Part shown: positions 11,929 to 22,217 of the stretch, in pieces
Numbering within the stretch: the stretch's first letter is position 1
Layout of the letters: each line of letters begins with the position of its first letter
From: Mycolicibacterium nivoides
Lineage (GTDB): Bacteria > Actinomycetota > Actinomycetes > Mycobacteriales > Mycobacteriaceae
Direction of reading: 5' to 3'
NCBI RefSeq assembly: GCF_003855255.1
Contig: NZ_CP034072.1
Span: 1,364,001 to 1,428,000, forward strand
DNA: 64,000 nucleotides
Notes under the pieces: generated by a model
Database searches by the model: none
What the model was told of the DNA's origin: nothing
What the model saw: only the letters and a program-made list of their open reading frames with translations
Position numbers and translations under genes: made by a program

Positions 11929-12209
11929 GCAAAATAGCGGATGCCCTTGGAAGGCCCAGCGGCTCTTTGGCGCATCCGCGTGAGCCAGGCGAGAATTGAA
12001 CCAGCTGACGGCCGTTGAGCGGCGAGTCAAGATCTGGACAACCGTGTGGTTCTAGGACCTGTCACCGAAAGCGCAATCTGGTGTCCGCCATCTGAATTGC
12101 CGAACACGCAGCACGCGGCGGACCCGGAGCGAGCCTTGCGGCCATGCCCGGTGGGACTACAGTGGGCGGGGGACGGGGTGCTCGCTTGAGGCTATGCCGG
12201 AGGTGAGAT

Positions 12210-12443
12210 GTGAACCGTTTGAAAAATCTCGGAAGGTTGGCCGCCGGACTCGGCGTGGTCGCGGTGCCGATCGGCGTCGCGTTGGCCGGGGCGGGGTCGG
12301 CATCGGCCGATCCGGGCCTGTGCGTCAGTGGTCCCTATGGTTTCGCGCACGCCTGCGTGGACACCCCCGGTTGGTACAACGGCTGGTATGACGGTCCGCG
12401 GTGGCACGGTGGCTGGGACGACGACCAGGGCGAGGACGATTAG
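12210..12443 (+). CDS. Small secreted mycobacterial protein, unknown function
   Basis: A 77-residue pre-protein. The GTG at 12210 has a strong RBS (ggaggtg) about 5 bases upstream. Residues 1-34 are a classic Sec signal peptide: basic MNRLKNLGR, a hydrophobic core AAGLGVVAVPIGVALAGAG, and an ASA cleavage site before DPGLC. The mature part (about 43 residues) has two cysteines that could form a disulfide, is Gly/Trp/Tyr-rich (GWYNGWYDG), and ends in an acidic tail. Such tiny exported proteins are frequent in mycobacteria. Its stop overlaps the convergent DinB gene by 4 bases. Confidence 0.75.
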   Translation: MNRLKNLGRLAAGLGVVAVPIGVALAGAGSASADPGLCVSGPYGFAHACVDTPGWYNGWYDGPRWHGGWDDDQGEDD

Positions 12444-12958
12444 CCGCAGGAGCGGGTCGCGGCGCGCAGCATGCGCAGTTGACCGATCTCGGCGGCGTTC
12501 TTCGTCAGCTCGACGTTCAACCACAACACCATGTCGGCCAGCGACCGGCCGGAATCCGGGCCCCACGGAAACGTCGCGGGGCCAAGAAGATCGGTGTCGG
12601 TCAGTGAATCCAGCAGGCCACTCCAGCGTGCGCTGAGCACCCTGATCCGCTGCACCGCGGCCGCGGGGCCGGGCCAGTCGATCTCGGAGCGCGGTGGTGG
12701 CGGCCGGCCGTCGACGTGCGCCAGCGCGGTCGTCCACCAGAAGATCATGTGCCAGGTCAGCCAGCCGACGGTCGGAACGGGGATCGGATCGGGCTCGGTG
12801 TCCGCCCAATCCGGCCACCACCGGCCCGACGGATCCTCGTGCACGGTCCACACCAGCGAGCCCGGTTCCCACAGGTGATCCTCGTCGACCAGCGCCGACA
12901 AGTGCAGGTCGGTCAGCGCCCAGGCCAGGTCGAACTGGCCGCGCAGCTCGACGATCAT
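12440..12958 (-). CDS. DinB-like domain protein
   Basis: A 172-residue four-helix-bundle protein of the DinB/YfiT-like superfamily. The N-terminal helix (LRGQFDLAWALTDLHL) and the histidine-containing helix TVGWLTWHMIFWWTTALAH (about residues 64-82) are typical. Many members bind a divalent metal through three histidines, and some are thiol-dependent (mycothiol) transferases. Here only part of that triad is evident, so activity is uncertain. It overlaps the preceding thioesterase gene by 4 bases (ATGA), completing a three-gene operon with the RecB-like nuclease. Confidence 0.78.
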   Translation of the reverse strand: MIVELRGQFDLAWALTDLHLSALVDEDHLWEPGSLVWTVHEDPSGRWWPDWADTEPDPIPVPTVGWLTWHMIFWWTTALAHVDGRPPPPRSEIDWPGPAAAVQRIRVLSARWSGLLDSLTDTDLLGPATFPWGPDSGRSLADMVLWLNVELTKNAAEIGQLRMLRAATRSCG

Positions 12959-13748
12959 GGCACCCGCATTACCAGCAGGGTCTGGGCCGAGGTCCCGATA
13001 AACCCTTGGCGGTCAAAGATTTCCGCCGTCGTCACGCCGATGCCGTCCGGTCCGATGGACCCACGGGCCCGAACCGCGAAGTCCGACCCTTCCGGAAGCC
13101 GGTGCAGATGCACCGCGGTATCGGTGTTCATGAACACGAACTTTTCCGGATCGAGCGCCGCGCCAATGCCGTTCGCCGAATCCACCACCAGCGCCAGGCG
13201 CTGCAGGGCCGTCGTCTCCTCGTCGTCGACCACGGGCGTCAACGGACTCATCCAGGCCACCGCCGACTCACCGTCGGTCGCGTTCTGCCGACGCCACGAC
13301 ACGCTTTCCAGATAGCCCGGCGCGCCTTCCCAGTTGTGCGCCACGCCTGCCGCCTCGCCCTCCACCAATGGCGGGAAGCGATCGGTGACCACGTCGCTGG
13401 TGTCGCTGGGAGCCAGCAGCCAGGCGGTGACCCGCGCCACCGCGCGCCAGGTGCCGTCGGGTCGGGCCGCCTCCATCTCGGAGACGACCATCGAGATCCG
13501 TGACCCCGGCCGGTCCACCCAGGCCCGAACCCGCACCGGCGCAACCGGAATCGCGCCCAGGATATCCAGCGTCAACCGTCCGATCCGCAGGCCCGTACCG
13601 GCGGCCAACTCTTCGATCGCCTTGGTCAACAGCGCCAGCGGCGGTGAGCCGTGCTGAATGGCCGGGTCCCAGTTGCTCCGGGTATCGGCGGTGGACTCGA
13701 ACAGCTGGTACTCACCATCGGTACCGAGCCGATGGTAATGACACCCGA

Positions 13749-13752
<4 letters not shown>
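12955..13752 (-). CDS. TesB-like hotdog-fold acyl-CoA thioesterase family protein
   Basis: A 265-residue protein with two tandem hotdog-type halves, as in TesB-like (4HBT_3) thioesterases that hydrolyse acyl-CoA. Recognisable pieces are PAIQHGSPPLALLTKAIE near the start, RIGRLTLDILGAIPVAP, and FVMNTDTAVHLHRLPEG in the second half. I set the start at ATG 13752, which overlaps the RecB-like stop by 4 bases. The longer frame to 13839 has no supporting homology. Genes encoding TesB-like proteins beside the RecB-like nuclease are part of the mycobacterial neighbourhood, but no functional link is evident. Confidence 0.8.
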
Positions 13753-15534
<1,782 letters not shown>

Positions 15535-15538
15535 CGGC

Positions 15539-15832
15539 CTAGTCGTCGCTGTGGTGCAAGCCCCGCCGGGCGGAGAGCAGTTCGAGTTCGGGGCGGCCCG
15601 CGACCATCCGTTCGGCGGCGTCGAGGACCTCGACCACGTGCGCGCGGTCGGCGGCGACCAGAGCGATGCCGATGCCGGCGCGGCGATGTAGATCCTGTGT
15701 GCCTGATTCGGCCGCCGACACCGCGAGCTTGCGGTGCAGTTCGGCGATCACCGGCCGGATCACGGAGCGTTTCTGCTTGAGCGAGTGCACATCACCGAGC
15801 AGCAGGTCGAACTCCAACCAGCCGATCCACAT
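15539..15832 (-). CDS. DUF503 domain protein (Rv2117-like)
   Basis: A 97-residue small ferredoxin-like-fold protein of the DUF503/YlxP family. The hallmark is VHSLKQKRSVIRPVIAELHRKL near residues 15-36, with RAGIGIALVAADRAHV following. YlxP-type proteins are often near translation or ribosome-maturation genes, and the function is unresolved. It ends 4 bases from the convergent trmI stop and starts 6 bases after the LppK-like stop on the same strand, so it is probably co-transcribed with the lipoprotein. Confidence 0.85.
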   Translation of the reverse strand: MWIGWLEFDLLLGDVHSLKQKRSVIRPVIAELHRKLAVSAAESGTQDLHRRAGIGIALVAADRAHVVEVLDAAERMVAGRPELELLSARRGLHHSDD

Positions 15833-15838
15833 GGCGTC

Positions 15839-16387
15839 TCAGCGGGGTGGAGTCGGGGCGGGCGGCGCAGACGCTTCGGCACCCGCGCCCATCACCAGCA
15901 GCAGATCGGCGGTGTGCCTGGTCAGCTGCCAGCCGTCGCCGTGCGGGGTGAATTCCATCGGGAAGCTGAAGTCGCGGGCCGATTTCTCGCCGCCCGCGGT
16001 GACCTTGACGGTCGCCACCACGTTGCCCGGCTCGGTTTGGGACCAGGTCAGATCGTTGGCCTCGAAGGTCAGCGGAGTGAATCCGTTGTCGGCCAGCGCA
16101 CGGCCGAACTTGTCCAGCGCGGCGGCGTCATCGGCGGTGCCCTGTTCGACCAGGACGACCTTGTCGGCGCCGGGGACGCTGACGTCGGCCAGCCGGTCCA
16201 GCACACCGGTCAGCGCTTCGGGGGCCGGCAGCGGTGCGGTGGGCGGAGCGGCCGGTGCCGTCGTGGTGAGCACGCTGGTGGCCGGGTGCGAGGACTCAGC
16301 CCGATCACCGTTGCCACTACACCCACAGAGCCCAAGTGCCGCCACGATCGTGGCGGCACTCAGGACTGCGAAACGGGTGCGGTTCAA
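15839..16387 (-). CDS. lppK: LppK-like lipoprotein, MTB12-like fold
   Basis: A 182-residue putative lipoprotein. The basic N-terminus NRTR, hydrophobic core and lipobox LCGC predict lipidation at Cys23, followed by a Thr/Pro/Ala-rich linker. The globular part (about residues 55-175) follows the same pattern as the MTB12/CFP2 secreted antigen: APLPAPEAL, then K-LVEQG, PLTFEANDL, VKVT, and a closing DGWQLTRHTADLLL. The order matches Rv2116 (lppK). It lies 8 bases downstream of a second MTB12-like gene on the same strand, suggesting a tandem duplication and one transcript. No function is established. Confidence 0.75.
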   Translation of the reverse strand: MNRTRFAVLSAATIVAALGLCGCSGNGDRAESSHPATSVLTTTAPAAPPTAPLPAPEALTGVLDRLADVSVPGADKVVLVEQGTADDAAALDKFGRALADNGFTPLTFEANDLTWSQTEPGNVVATVKVTAGGEKSARDFSFPMEFTPHGDGWQLTRHTADLLLVMGAGAEASAPPAPTPPR

Positions 16388-16395
16388 CTACCTAC

Positions 16396-16899
16396 TCAGC
16401 CGACAGAGGACAGCAGGGCCATGGCCGATCCCTTGGAGATCTGCCAGCCGGTCGGGCTCGGGCCCGCCACGAACTGGATGTTCTGGGTGGCGGTGCCGCC
16501 GGTGGCCGAGGTGGCGGTGACATCGGCATACGCCACGCCGCCCTGGTCATCGATGTTGGCGATGTTGAAGGTCAGCGGGAACTTGCCTTCAGCGGCCGCC
16601 TTGCTGTAGGCGCGGTCGGCGGCGATGCTCTCGATCCGACCGATGCCGCCCTGGATGTAGGGGGCCTTGCCGCTGAACGAGCCACCGTTGGCGAGTGCCT
16701 GCAGAGTCTGCACCAGCGGTGACGCCAGGTCCGGTGCCGGCGTGGCCGGCAGGGGCGCGCCGAAGACCACCGGCTGGATGGCCGGCGAGGTCGACATGCC
16801 GCTGGATGCAATAGAAGTCACACCCGCCGCTGCTCCGCCCACCACGGCGGCGGCTGCAGCTGCGGTGATAAAGCCGGTAACGAGGGTTTTCGGGGTCAC
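16396..16899 (-). CDS. Secreted MTB12/CFP2-like protein
   Basis: A 167-residue exported protein. An alanine-rich signal peptide (about residues 1-30, TGFITAAAAAAVVGGAAAGV) is followed by the family landmarks PVVFGAPLP, YIQGGIGRIES, KFPLTFNIANID and the C-terminal STGWQISKGSAMALL-type ending. These match, from memory, the M. tuberculosis low-molecular-weight antigen MTB12 (CFP-2, Rv2376c), so it is a paralogue or relocated member of that family. It is first in the group MTB12-like, LppK-like, DUF503, and divergent from mpa with 145 bases between starts. Function of the family is unknown. Confidence 0.8.
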   Translation of the reverse strand: MTPKTLVTGFITAAAAAAVVGGAAAGVTSIASSGMSTSPAIQPVVFGAPLPATPAPDLASPLVQTLQALANGGSFSGKAPYIQGGIGRIESIAADRAYSKAAAEGKFPLTFNIANIDDQGGVAYADVTATSATGGTATQNIQFVAGPSPTGWQISKGSAMALLSSVG

Positions 16900-17044
16900 G
16901 ACTGTCCTTTCGATCGGACCAACTGAACTTAGAGGCTAACAGTGGTGCTGGTGTGTCTAGTTCCTAGAGCGCACACAATGGCTGAATCGCCGGTAGCGTT
17001 GAAGTTGTTACTGCACCAACTTGCGGTGCGGGAGGGAGCGCAAT

Positions 17045-18886
17045 ATGAGTGAGTCAGAGCGTTCGGAGGGTCACGCCGAGAGTTTCTCGGCGGGCTACTC
17101 GCAGCCCATGTCCAGCGATGATGCCGCCGAGCTGGAATCGCTGCGCCGTGAGGCCGCGGTTCTGCGTGAGCAGTTGGAGAATGCGGTAGGGCCACAGAGC
17201 GGACTGCGCAGTGCCCGCGACGTTCACCAGCTTGAGGCGCGGATCGACTCGCTCGCGTCGCGCAACGCCAAGCTCATGGACACCCTGAAGGAAGCCCGTC
17301 AGCAGCTGCTCGCCCTGCGCGAGGAGGTCGACCGGCTGGGTCAGCCGCCCAGCGGGTACGGCGTGCTGCTGGGTACCCACGAGGACGACACCGTCGACGT
17401 GTTCACCTCGGGCCGCAAGATGCGACTCACCTGCTCCCCGAACATCGAGACCGCGTCGCTCAAGCAGGGCCAGACGGTCCGGCTCAACGAGGCGCTCACC
17501 GTGGTCGAGGCCGGCCACTTCGAGGCGGTCGGCGAGATCAGCACGCTGCGCGAAATCCTGGCCGACGGCCACCGCGCACTGGTGGTCGGGCATGCCGACG
17601 AGGAGCGCATCGTCTGGCTGGCCGAGCCCCTGATCGCCGTCGAGGACCTGCCCGAGGACTCCGAGGCGGCGCTCGACGACGACCGGCCGCGCAAGCTGCG
17701 TCCCGGAGACTCACTGCTGGTCGACACCAAGGCCGGATACGCCTTCGAGCGCATCCCCAAGGCCGAGGTCGAGGATCTGGTGCTCGAAGAGGTGCCCGAT
17801 GTCAGCTACAACGACATCGGTGGCCTGGGCCGCCAGATCGAGCAGATCCGCGACGCCGTCGAGCTGCCCTTCCTGCACAAGGAGCTCTACCGCGAGTACT
17901 CGCTGCGGCCGCCCAAGGGCGTGCTGCTCTACGGCCCGCCCGGTTGCGGTAAGACGCTGATCGCCAAGGCCGTGGCGAACTCGCTGGCCAAGAAGATGGC
18001 CGAGGTTCGTGGTGACGACGCCCGTGAGGCGAAGAGCTACTTCCTCAACATCAAGGGCCCCGAGCTGCTGAACAAGTTCGTCGGTGAGACCGAGCGTCAC
18101 ATCCGGCTGATCTTCCAGCGCGCCCGTGAGAAGGCGTCCGAGGGCACCCCGGTGATCGTGTTCTTCGACGAGATGGACTCGATCTTCCGTACCCGTGGCA
18201 CCGGCGTCAGCTCCGACGTGGAGACAACTGTTGTGCCGCAGCTGCTTTCGGAGATCGACGGTGTCGAAGGCCTGGAGAACGTCATCGTCATCGGCGCCTC
18301 CAACCGCGAGGACATGATCGACCCGGCGATCCTGCGGCCCGGCCGCCTGGACGTCAAGATCAAGATCGAGCGGCCCGACGCCGAGTCGGCACAGGACATC
18401 TTCTCGAAGTACCTGACCGAGGCACTGCCGGTGCACGCCGACGATCTCGCCGAGTTCGGCGGCGACCGGACGCTGACGATCAAGACCATGATCGAGAAGG
18501 TCGTGGACCGGATGTACGCGGAGATCGACGACAACCGGTTCCTGGAGGTCACCTACGCCAACGGTGACAAGGAAGTCATGTACTTCAAGGACTTCAACTC
18601 CGGCGCCATGATCCAGAACGTCGTCGACCGGGCGAAGAAGAACGCGATCAAGAGCGTGCTGGAGACCGGTCAGCCCGGTCTGCGAATCCAGCACCTGCTG
18701 GATTCGATCGTCGATGAGTTCGCCGAGAACGAGGACCTGCCCAACACCACCAATCCCGATGACTGGGCGCGGATCTCGGGCAAGAAGGGCGAGCGGATCG
18801 TCTACATCCGTACGCTCGTCACCGGCAAGAGCTCGTCGGCCAGCAGGGCGATTGACACCGAGTCGAACCTCGGGCAGTACCTGTAG
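17045..18886 (+). CDS. mpa: Proteasomal ATPase Mpa/ARC
   Basis: Hexameric AAA ATPase that binds pupylated substrates, unfolds them and feeds them into the 20S proteasome. The 613-residue protein has an N-terminal coiled coil (about residues 30-95, [19 protein letters not shown] onward) that captures Pup. Tandem OB folds follow (about 95-240), then an AAA module with Walker A GPPGCGKT (near 303), Walker B VFFDEMDS (near 375) and arginine-finger region RPGRLD. The C-terminal GQYL is the proteasome-docking tail. ATG 17045 with GGAGGGAG upstream was chosen over 17021. A small inverted repeat (aagttg...caactt, 17002-17022) lies in its leader. Confidence 0.98.
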   Translation: MSESERSEGHAESFSAGYSQPMSSDDAAELESLRREAAVLREQLENAVGPQSGLRSARDVHQLEARIDSLASRNAKLMDTLKEARQQLLALREEVDRLGQPPSGYGVLLGTHEDDTVDVFTSGRKMRLTCSPNIETASLKQGQTVRLNEALTVVEAGHFEAVGEISTLREILADGHRALVVGHADEERIVWLAEPLIAVEDLPEDSEAALDDDRPRKLRPGDSLLVDTKAGYAFERIPKAEVEDLVLEEVPDVSYNDIGGLGRQIEQIRDAVELPFLHKELYREYSLRPPKGVLLYGPPGCGKTLIAKAVANSLAKKMAEVRGDDAREAKSYFLNIKGPELLNKFVGETERHIRLIFQRAREKASEGTPVIVFFDEMDSIFRTRGTGVSSDVETTVVPQLLSEIDGVEGLENVIVIGASNREDMIDPAILRPGRLDVKIKIERPDAESAQDIFSKYLTEALPVHADDLAEFGGDRTLTIKTMIEKVVDRMYAEIDDNRFLEVTYANGDKEVMYFKDFNSGAMIQNVVDRAKKNAIKSVLETGQPGLRIQHLLDSIVDEFAENEDLPNTTNPDDWARISGKKGERIVYIRTLVTGKSSSASRAIDTESNLGQYL

Positions 18887-18909
18887 CAGGTTCTGCGCGA
18901 GCAGTCGTG

Positions 18910-18943
18910 AATGTCCCCGGAATCAACCGATTCCGGGGACATT
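18910..18943. terminator. Strong hairpin terminator after mpa
   Basis: A perfect 15-bp stem (aatgtccccggaatc and its complement) with the 4-base loop aacc begins 24 bases after the mpa stop. There is no U-run on the right arm, but the length and perfection make it a convincing mycobacterial-type terminator separating mpa from the next gene, which starts 47 bases further on. Confidence 0.75.
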
Positions 18944-18990
18944 TGCGTCTTCTCGTCCAATCTTTGCAGCGACGGTGGCAGCATTGAGGT

Positions 18991-19488
18991 GTGACCACAC
19001 CGGCGCTGTCCTGGGACGTGGTGTCCGTCGACAAGCCCGACGACCTCAACGTCGTCATCGGGCAGGCGCACTTCATCAAGACGGTGGAGGACCTGCACGA
19101 GGCCATGGTGGGGGTCAGTCCGTCGTTGCGGTTCGGGTTGGCCTTCTGTGAGGCGTCCGGTCCGCGATTGGTGCGCCGCAGCGGGAATGATCCCGAGCTT
19201 GTCGAATTGGCGGTGCGCAATGCGCTCGCGATTGCCGCGGGGCACACCTTCGTGATCTTCGTGCGCGAGGGGTTCCCGGTGAACGTCCTCAACCCGATCA
19301 AAGGGGTTCCCGAGGTCTGCTCGATCTTCTGCGCCACCGCCAATCCGGTCGATATCGTCGTCGCCGTCACGCCGCTCGGCCGCGGCATCGCGGGCGTGAT
19401 CGACGGAGAGCCACCGCTGGGCGTCGAATCCGACGATGACGTGGCAGCCCGGCGGGATCTGCTGCGCGCGATCGGTTACAAGCTCTGA
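18991..19488 (+). CDS. Adenosine-specific kinase family protein (PF04008 type)
   Basis: A 165-residue protein matching, as I remember it, the small adenosine-specific kinase family first described structurally from archaea. Recognisable landmarks are NVVIGQAHFIKTVEDLHEAM, LRFGLAFCEASGPRLVRRSGND, VREGFPVNVLNPIKGVPEVCSIFCATANPVDIVV split over the middle, and RGIAGVIDG. Kinase activity in bacteria is not well established, and an unknown nucleotide-related role is safer. The GTG at 18991 follows the mpa terminator, and no clear RBS is visible. It converges with a membrane-protein gene 4 bases after its stop. Confidence 0.75.
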   Translation: MTTPALSWDVVSVDKPDDLNVVIGQAHFIKTVEDLHEAMVGVSPSLRFGLAFCEASGPRLVRRSGNDPELVELAVRNALAIAAGHTFVIFVREGFPVNVLNPIKGVPEVCSIFCATANPVDIVVAVTPLGRGIAGVIDGEPPLGVESDDDVAARRDLLRAIGYKL

Positions 19489-19492
19489 CGCG

Positions 19493-20641
19493 TCAGGATT
19501 CCGCCGTGTGGGTGCGGTAGCGGTCGCGCGCCACCAGCGTGAGTCGGAGGTCATCGAGCAGCGGGTCGAGGAAGCGGGTCCGCTGCTCGACGTCGGAGAC
19601 CGCCCGGGCGCTGAGGTACATGAACGTCAACGCCGCCAGGAACATGGTGGTCTGGATCAGCGCCTGCGGCACCGGGAACGTCATTCCCAGCAGCTGGCCA
19701 TCGGATGACCCGTTGCGGGTCCAGGCGGCCAGTAGCTCAGGACTGAGCACGATCAGTCCCAGTACGAAGAAGATCAGCGCGGTCACCACCGCGACGGTGA
19801 GCACTTGGACGATCTGGGAGAGCACGAGCGCAAACACCACGTTGAGCCGTTCCGGCTTCGACAGACGTACCCGCCGCGGCCGGTCGGGCATATCGGCGAA
19901 CGGCGTGCCGGCCAGGCGCCCGTCGTCCTCGGGTTCCTTGGCGTCGGGCCGCAGAATCGGGCGCACCCGCTCCAGCGTGCTGGAGACCAGAAACACCGTG
20001 GCGACCGCGAAGAGGAAGAGCAAGGCCAGCCAGAGACGGCCCCGGCTCAGGGTGGATGCCATCACCCAGACGTAGGTGTTGAAGAACACCAGAACGGTCA
20101 GCAGGACCACGGGCAGCGCCCGGACGAACAGGCTGCCGACCGACGCCAGATTCGAGATCGTCACGTGGGCCGCGAAACCCAGGATCGATCCGATTCCTGT
20201 TGCGGTGCAAACTAATACAGCCGTAATGACCAGCAATTCGATGATCAGGTTCAGGCCGTCCCGCGCGGTCAGGCCGCCGTAGAGTCCGCTCACCACGATC
20301 ACCAGGCAGGCCACCGCCGACGCCGCGTCGGCCGAGCGCTTGGTCGGGAGGAGGGAGACCGCCCACCCGACCAGGGCGGCAGTTGGCAGCACCAGCAGTA
20401 GCACCGCCAGCACGAACCACTCTGTGCGAGTCGGGGTGCCATCGATGGCGATGGTGTGCTTGCCGGTCAGGGCGACCACCAGCACCGAATTAAGCATCAC
20501 CCACGCGTATGCCACCAGAGCCGGTGCCGACCGCGCCCACACCGACCGGACCAGTGCTCCCGGGCGCAGCACCGCGGGCAGCCCGCTGGCCAGGAACCAG
20601 CGTTCGGCCGCGACGCGGTCAGGGGATTGTGAGCTCGCCAC
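19493..20641 (-). CDS. Multi-pass membrane protein of unknown function (copy A of a paralogous pair)
   Basis: A 382-residue polytopic protein with about eight to nine predicted helices. The order is a cytoplasmic-looking start with VAAERWFLASGLPAVL, helices between residues 40 and 220, a hydrophilic loop (RPDAKEPEDDGRLAGTPF), then RLSKPERLNVVFALVLSQIVQV, another helix, and FPVPQALIQTT before the last helix. It closes with RFLDPLLDDLRLTLVARDRYR. The same landmarks occur in the same order in the gene at 24587-25753, so the two are paralogues. I recognise no named family. GC and codon use are like the neighbours. Confidence 0.8.
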   Translation of the reverse strand: MASSQSPDRVAAERWFLASGLPAVLRPGALVRSVWARSAPALVAYAWVMLNSVLVVALTGKHTIAIDGTPTRTEWFVLAVLLLVLPTAALVGWAVSLLPTKRSADAASAVACLVIVVSGLYGGLTARDGLNLIIELLVITAVLVCTATGIGSILGFAAHVTISNLASVGSLFVRALPVVLLTVLVFFNTYVWVMASTLSRGRLWLALLFLFAVATVFLVSSTLERVRPILRPDAKEPEDDGRLAGTPFADMPDRPRRVRLSKPERLNVVFALVLSQIVQVLTVAVVTALIFFVLGLIVLSPELLAAWTRNGSSDGQLLGMTFPVPQALIQTTMFLAALTFMYLSARAVSDVEQRTRFLDPLLDDLRLTLVARDRYRTHTAES

Positions 20642-20723
20642 GGTTACCTAACCGCCACACCGGTGCCGTCGATCGGCGTTGCGTTGCGCATCACGAGGTA
20701 CGTCATCACGACTACTGCACCAA

Positions 20724-20758
20724 GCAATCACCGGTACGGCAAGCACCGGCGTGATTGC
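20724..20758. other. Imperfect hairpin in 5' region of membrane-protein gene
   Basis: Arms gcaatcac and gtgattgc pair perfectly over 8 bp, with an inner cggt/accg pairing. It lies about 80 bases upstream of the minus-strand start at 20641 and the same distance upstream of the plus-strand relic, so it could be an operator or an old terminator. Nothing else was seen between 20642 and 20834. Confidence 0.35.
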
Positions 20759-20834
20759 CGGCGCAGCGTGTCGTCGGGCAATGGCGAGCGGCCCTACGGT
20801 CTAGAGTCTTGGGCTGCCATGACAGGAGGGCGAC

Positions 20835-21030
20835 GTGTCCGTGAGACAGCGGTATCTCGGACTGACGGTGCTGATACGAGAATCACGGATTCGTCGTCGC
20901 CGTCGGCAGCAAGCTCCGTAAGCCGATCGACCAGACATTGTTGAGCATGCGCGAAGACGGTTCCTACGACATGATCAAGGAGAAGTGGTTCGGCGACGAT
21001 GTGGCTACCTCGGCGGGCAACCCGAACTGA
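20835..21030 (+). pseudogene. Relic of an amino-acid ABC transporter solute-binding protein (internal deletion)
   Basis: A well-placed RBS (aggagg, 20824-20829) precedes GTG 20835, which starts a signal-peptide-like MSVRQRYLGLTVLI. At 20878 a different frame continues as the C-terminus of a family 3 solute-binding protein: GFVVAVGSKL, then LLSMREDGSYDMIKEKWFG, ending at TGA 21028-21030. That last block is the family's usual ending (gene products end with a TYDxIxxKWFG motif). The roughly 200 residues that should lie between are missing and the join is out of frame, so this is a deletion relic. It overlaps the 3' end of the convergent DUF418 gene. Confidence 0.7.
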
Positions 21031-22169
21031 CGTCGACCGGTCGGGCGCGCCAGGGCACGGTAGCTGGTGTTCCACAGCCATTCCACCGGTCCCCGGTCGA
21101 ACCGGCGTAGCCACAGATGAGCGAAGGCCATGACCACCGCAACCACCACCAGGTAGATCGCGACGGTCACTGGCACCCGGTGCTGCGGCGGAGTGCTCGC
21201 GGCCAGGCCCAGACCCCAGCCGTAGCAGATCGCCGAGGCCACCAGATTCTGTAACACATAGCTGGACAACGCCATCCGTCCCACCTCGGCCAACCGGCGC
21301 CCGGCCCATCGGTGGTGGGGACGGCGTACGTAGAACTCGGCGACGGCGGACAGGATCGCCAGTGACACAAACGGTGCGACACCGTAGCGGGCCACGAGCA
21401 GTCCGGGTCCGCCCGCTGTCACCTCCAATGCGATGTCGACCGGAGCTGCCACGGCGAAACCCAGCCACATCAGCCGCCGGCGCAGCGCGGTGCCACGCGG
21501 CTCGAGCACTCCGGCCTGGAACAGCCTCGCGCCCAGCAGGAACAGGGCGATCGACATCGGGAAGATGAACACCGTCTCCAACCGGAACAACACCACGTGG
21601 TCGAGGCGGAATGTCACCAGATCCCAGAACGAACCGTGCGCGTAGGGATTCGGCTCCAGTGGTGCACGCGGGCCGGTCTCGGACGGGCCGGCGAGCAGTA
21701 CAACGGTAATCGCTGCCAGCAGCGTGAGGTGTACTGCGGCGGCCGTCGCGATGATGCGGCGCTGCGTGCGCGGTGAAGTCAACAGCAGGTAAGACACTAT
21801 CCAGCCGGTGATGGCGTAGCCCATCAGCACATCGAACTCGGTGAGCAGGACAAAGTGCACCACTCCGTCGAGCAGTAGCAGCACGGCCCGCCATGGGTAG
21901 CTCCCCGGCCAGTGCTGCCCGGCGCGCAATGCCGAACGTTGTTGTAGGGCAAGGCCGATACCGAACATCACGGTCAGCAAGCCTAGGAACTTGCCCTGGG
22001 CCAGGAATTGCAGCATGACCTCGACAGGCCGCCAGTCCGAGTCCGGGGTGCCGTTGAGGTAACCGACCAACCCCTCGGGATGGGTGAAGATCCAAATGTT
22101 GGTGCCCAAGGTGCCGAGGATGGCGATTCCGCGCAGGACGTCCAGGGACTGCAGACGTGTCGAGGACAT
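20964..22169 (-). CDS. DUF418 domain membrane protein
   Basis: A 401-residue polytopic protein of the DUF418/YeiB-like family. It has N-terminal RLQSLDVLRGIAILGTLGTNIW, a first helix typical of acyltransferase-3-related membrane proteins, and several further helices. The conserved C-terminal DUF418 region runs from VGRMALSSYVLQN to FAHLWLRRFDRGPVEWLWNTSYR. The last about 20 residues (after RRQFG) are antisense to the solute-binding-protein relic, so the natural stop has probably been lost. ATG 22169 is preferred because the upstream ATG 22187 lies inside a candidate TetR operator. It is divergent from a TetR gene, its likely repressor. Confidence 0.85.
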   Translation of the reverse strand: MSSTRLQSLDVLRGIAILGTLGTNIWIFTHPEGLVGYLNGTPDSDWRPVEVMLQFLAQGKFLGLLTVMFGIGLALQQRSALRAGQHWPGSYPWRAVLLLLDGVVHFVLLTEFDVLMGYAITGWIVSYLLLTSPRTQRRIIATAAAVHLTLLAAITVVLLAGPSETGPRAPLEPNPYAHGSFWDLVTFRLDHVVLFRLETVFIFPMSIALFLLGARLFQAGVLEPRGTALRRRLMWLGFAVAAPVDIALEVTAGGPGLLVARYGVAPFVSLAILSAVAEFYVRRPHHRWAGRRLAEVGRMALSSYVLQNLVASAICYGWGLGLAASTPPQHRVPVTVAIYLVVVAVVMAFAHLWLRRFDRGPVEWLWNTSYRALARPTGRRQFGLPAEVATSSPNHFSLIMS

Positions 22170-22185
22170 GTGCGCGAACGCTACC

Positions 22186-22197
22186 ATACGAACGTAT
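22186..22197. promoter_or_regulatory. Candidate TetR operator between DUF418 and tetR genes
   Basis: atacg-aa-cgtat is a perfect 5-bp-arm inverted repeat, with partly matching flanks ccat/ttgg, centred in the 48 bases between the two divergent starts. A divergently encoded TetR repressor binding here would control both genes. This is inferred from position and symmetry only. Confidence 0.5.
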
Positions 22198-22217
22198 TGG
22201 TGACTTAGGCTGGGGCT

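Noticed and set aside
11980..12010. tRNA-like T-arm on the minus strand (ggttcaattctcgcc)
   Set aside because: The flanking bases do not form the T-stem or acceptor stem; no anticodon arm. Probably chance.
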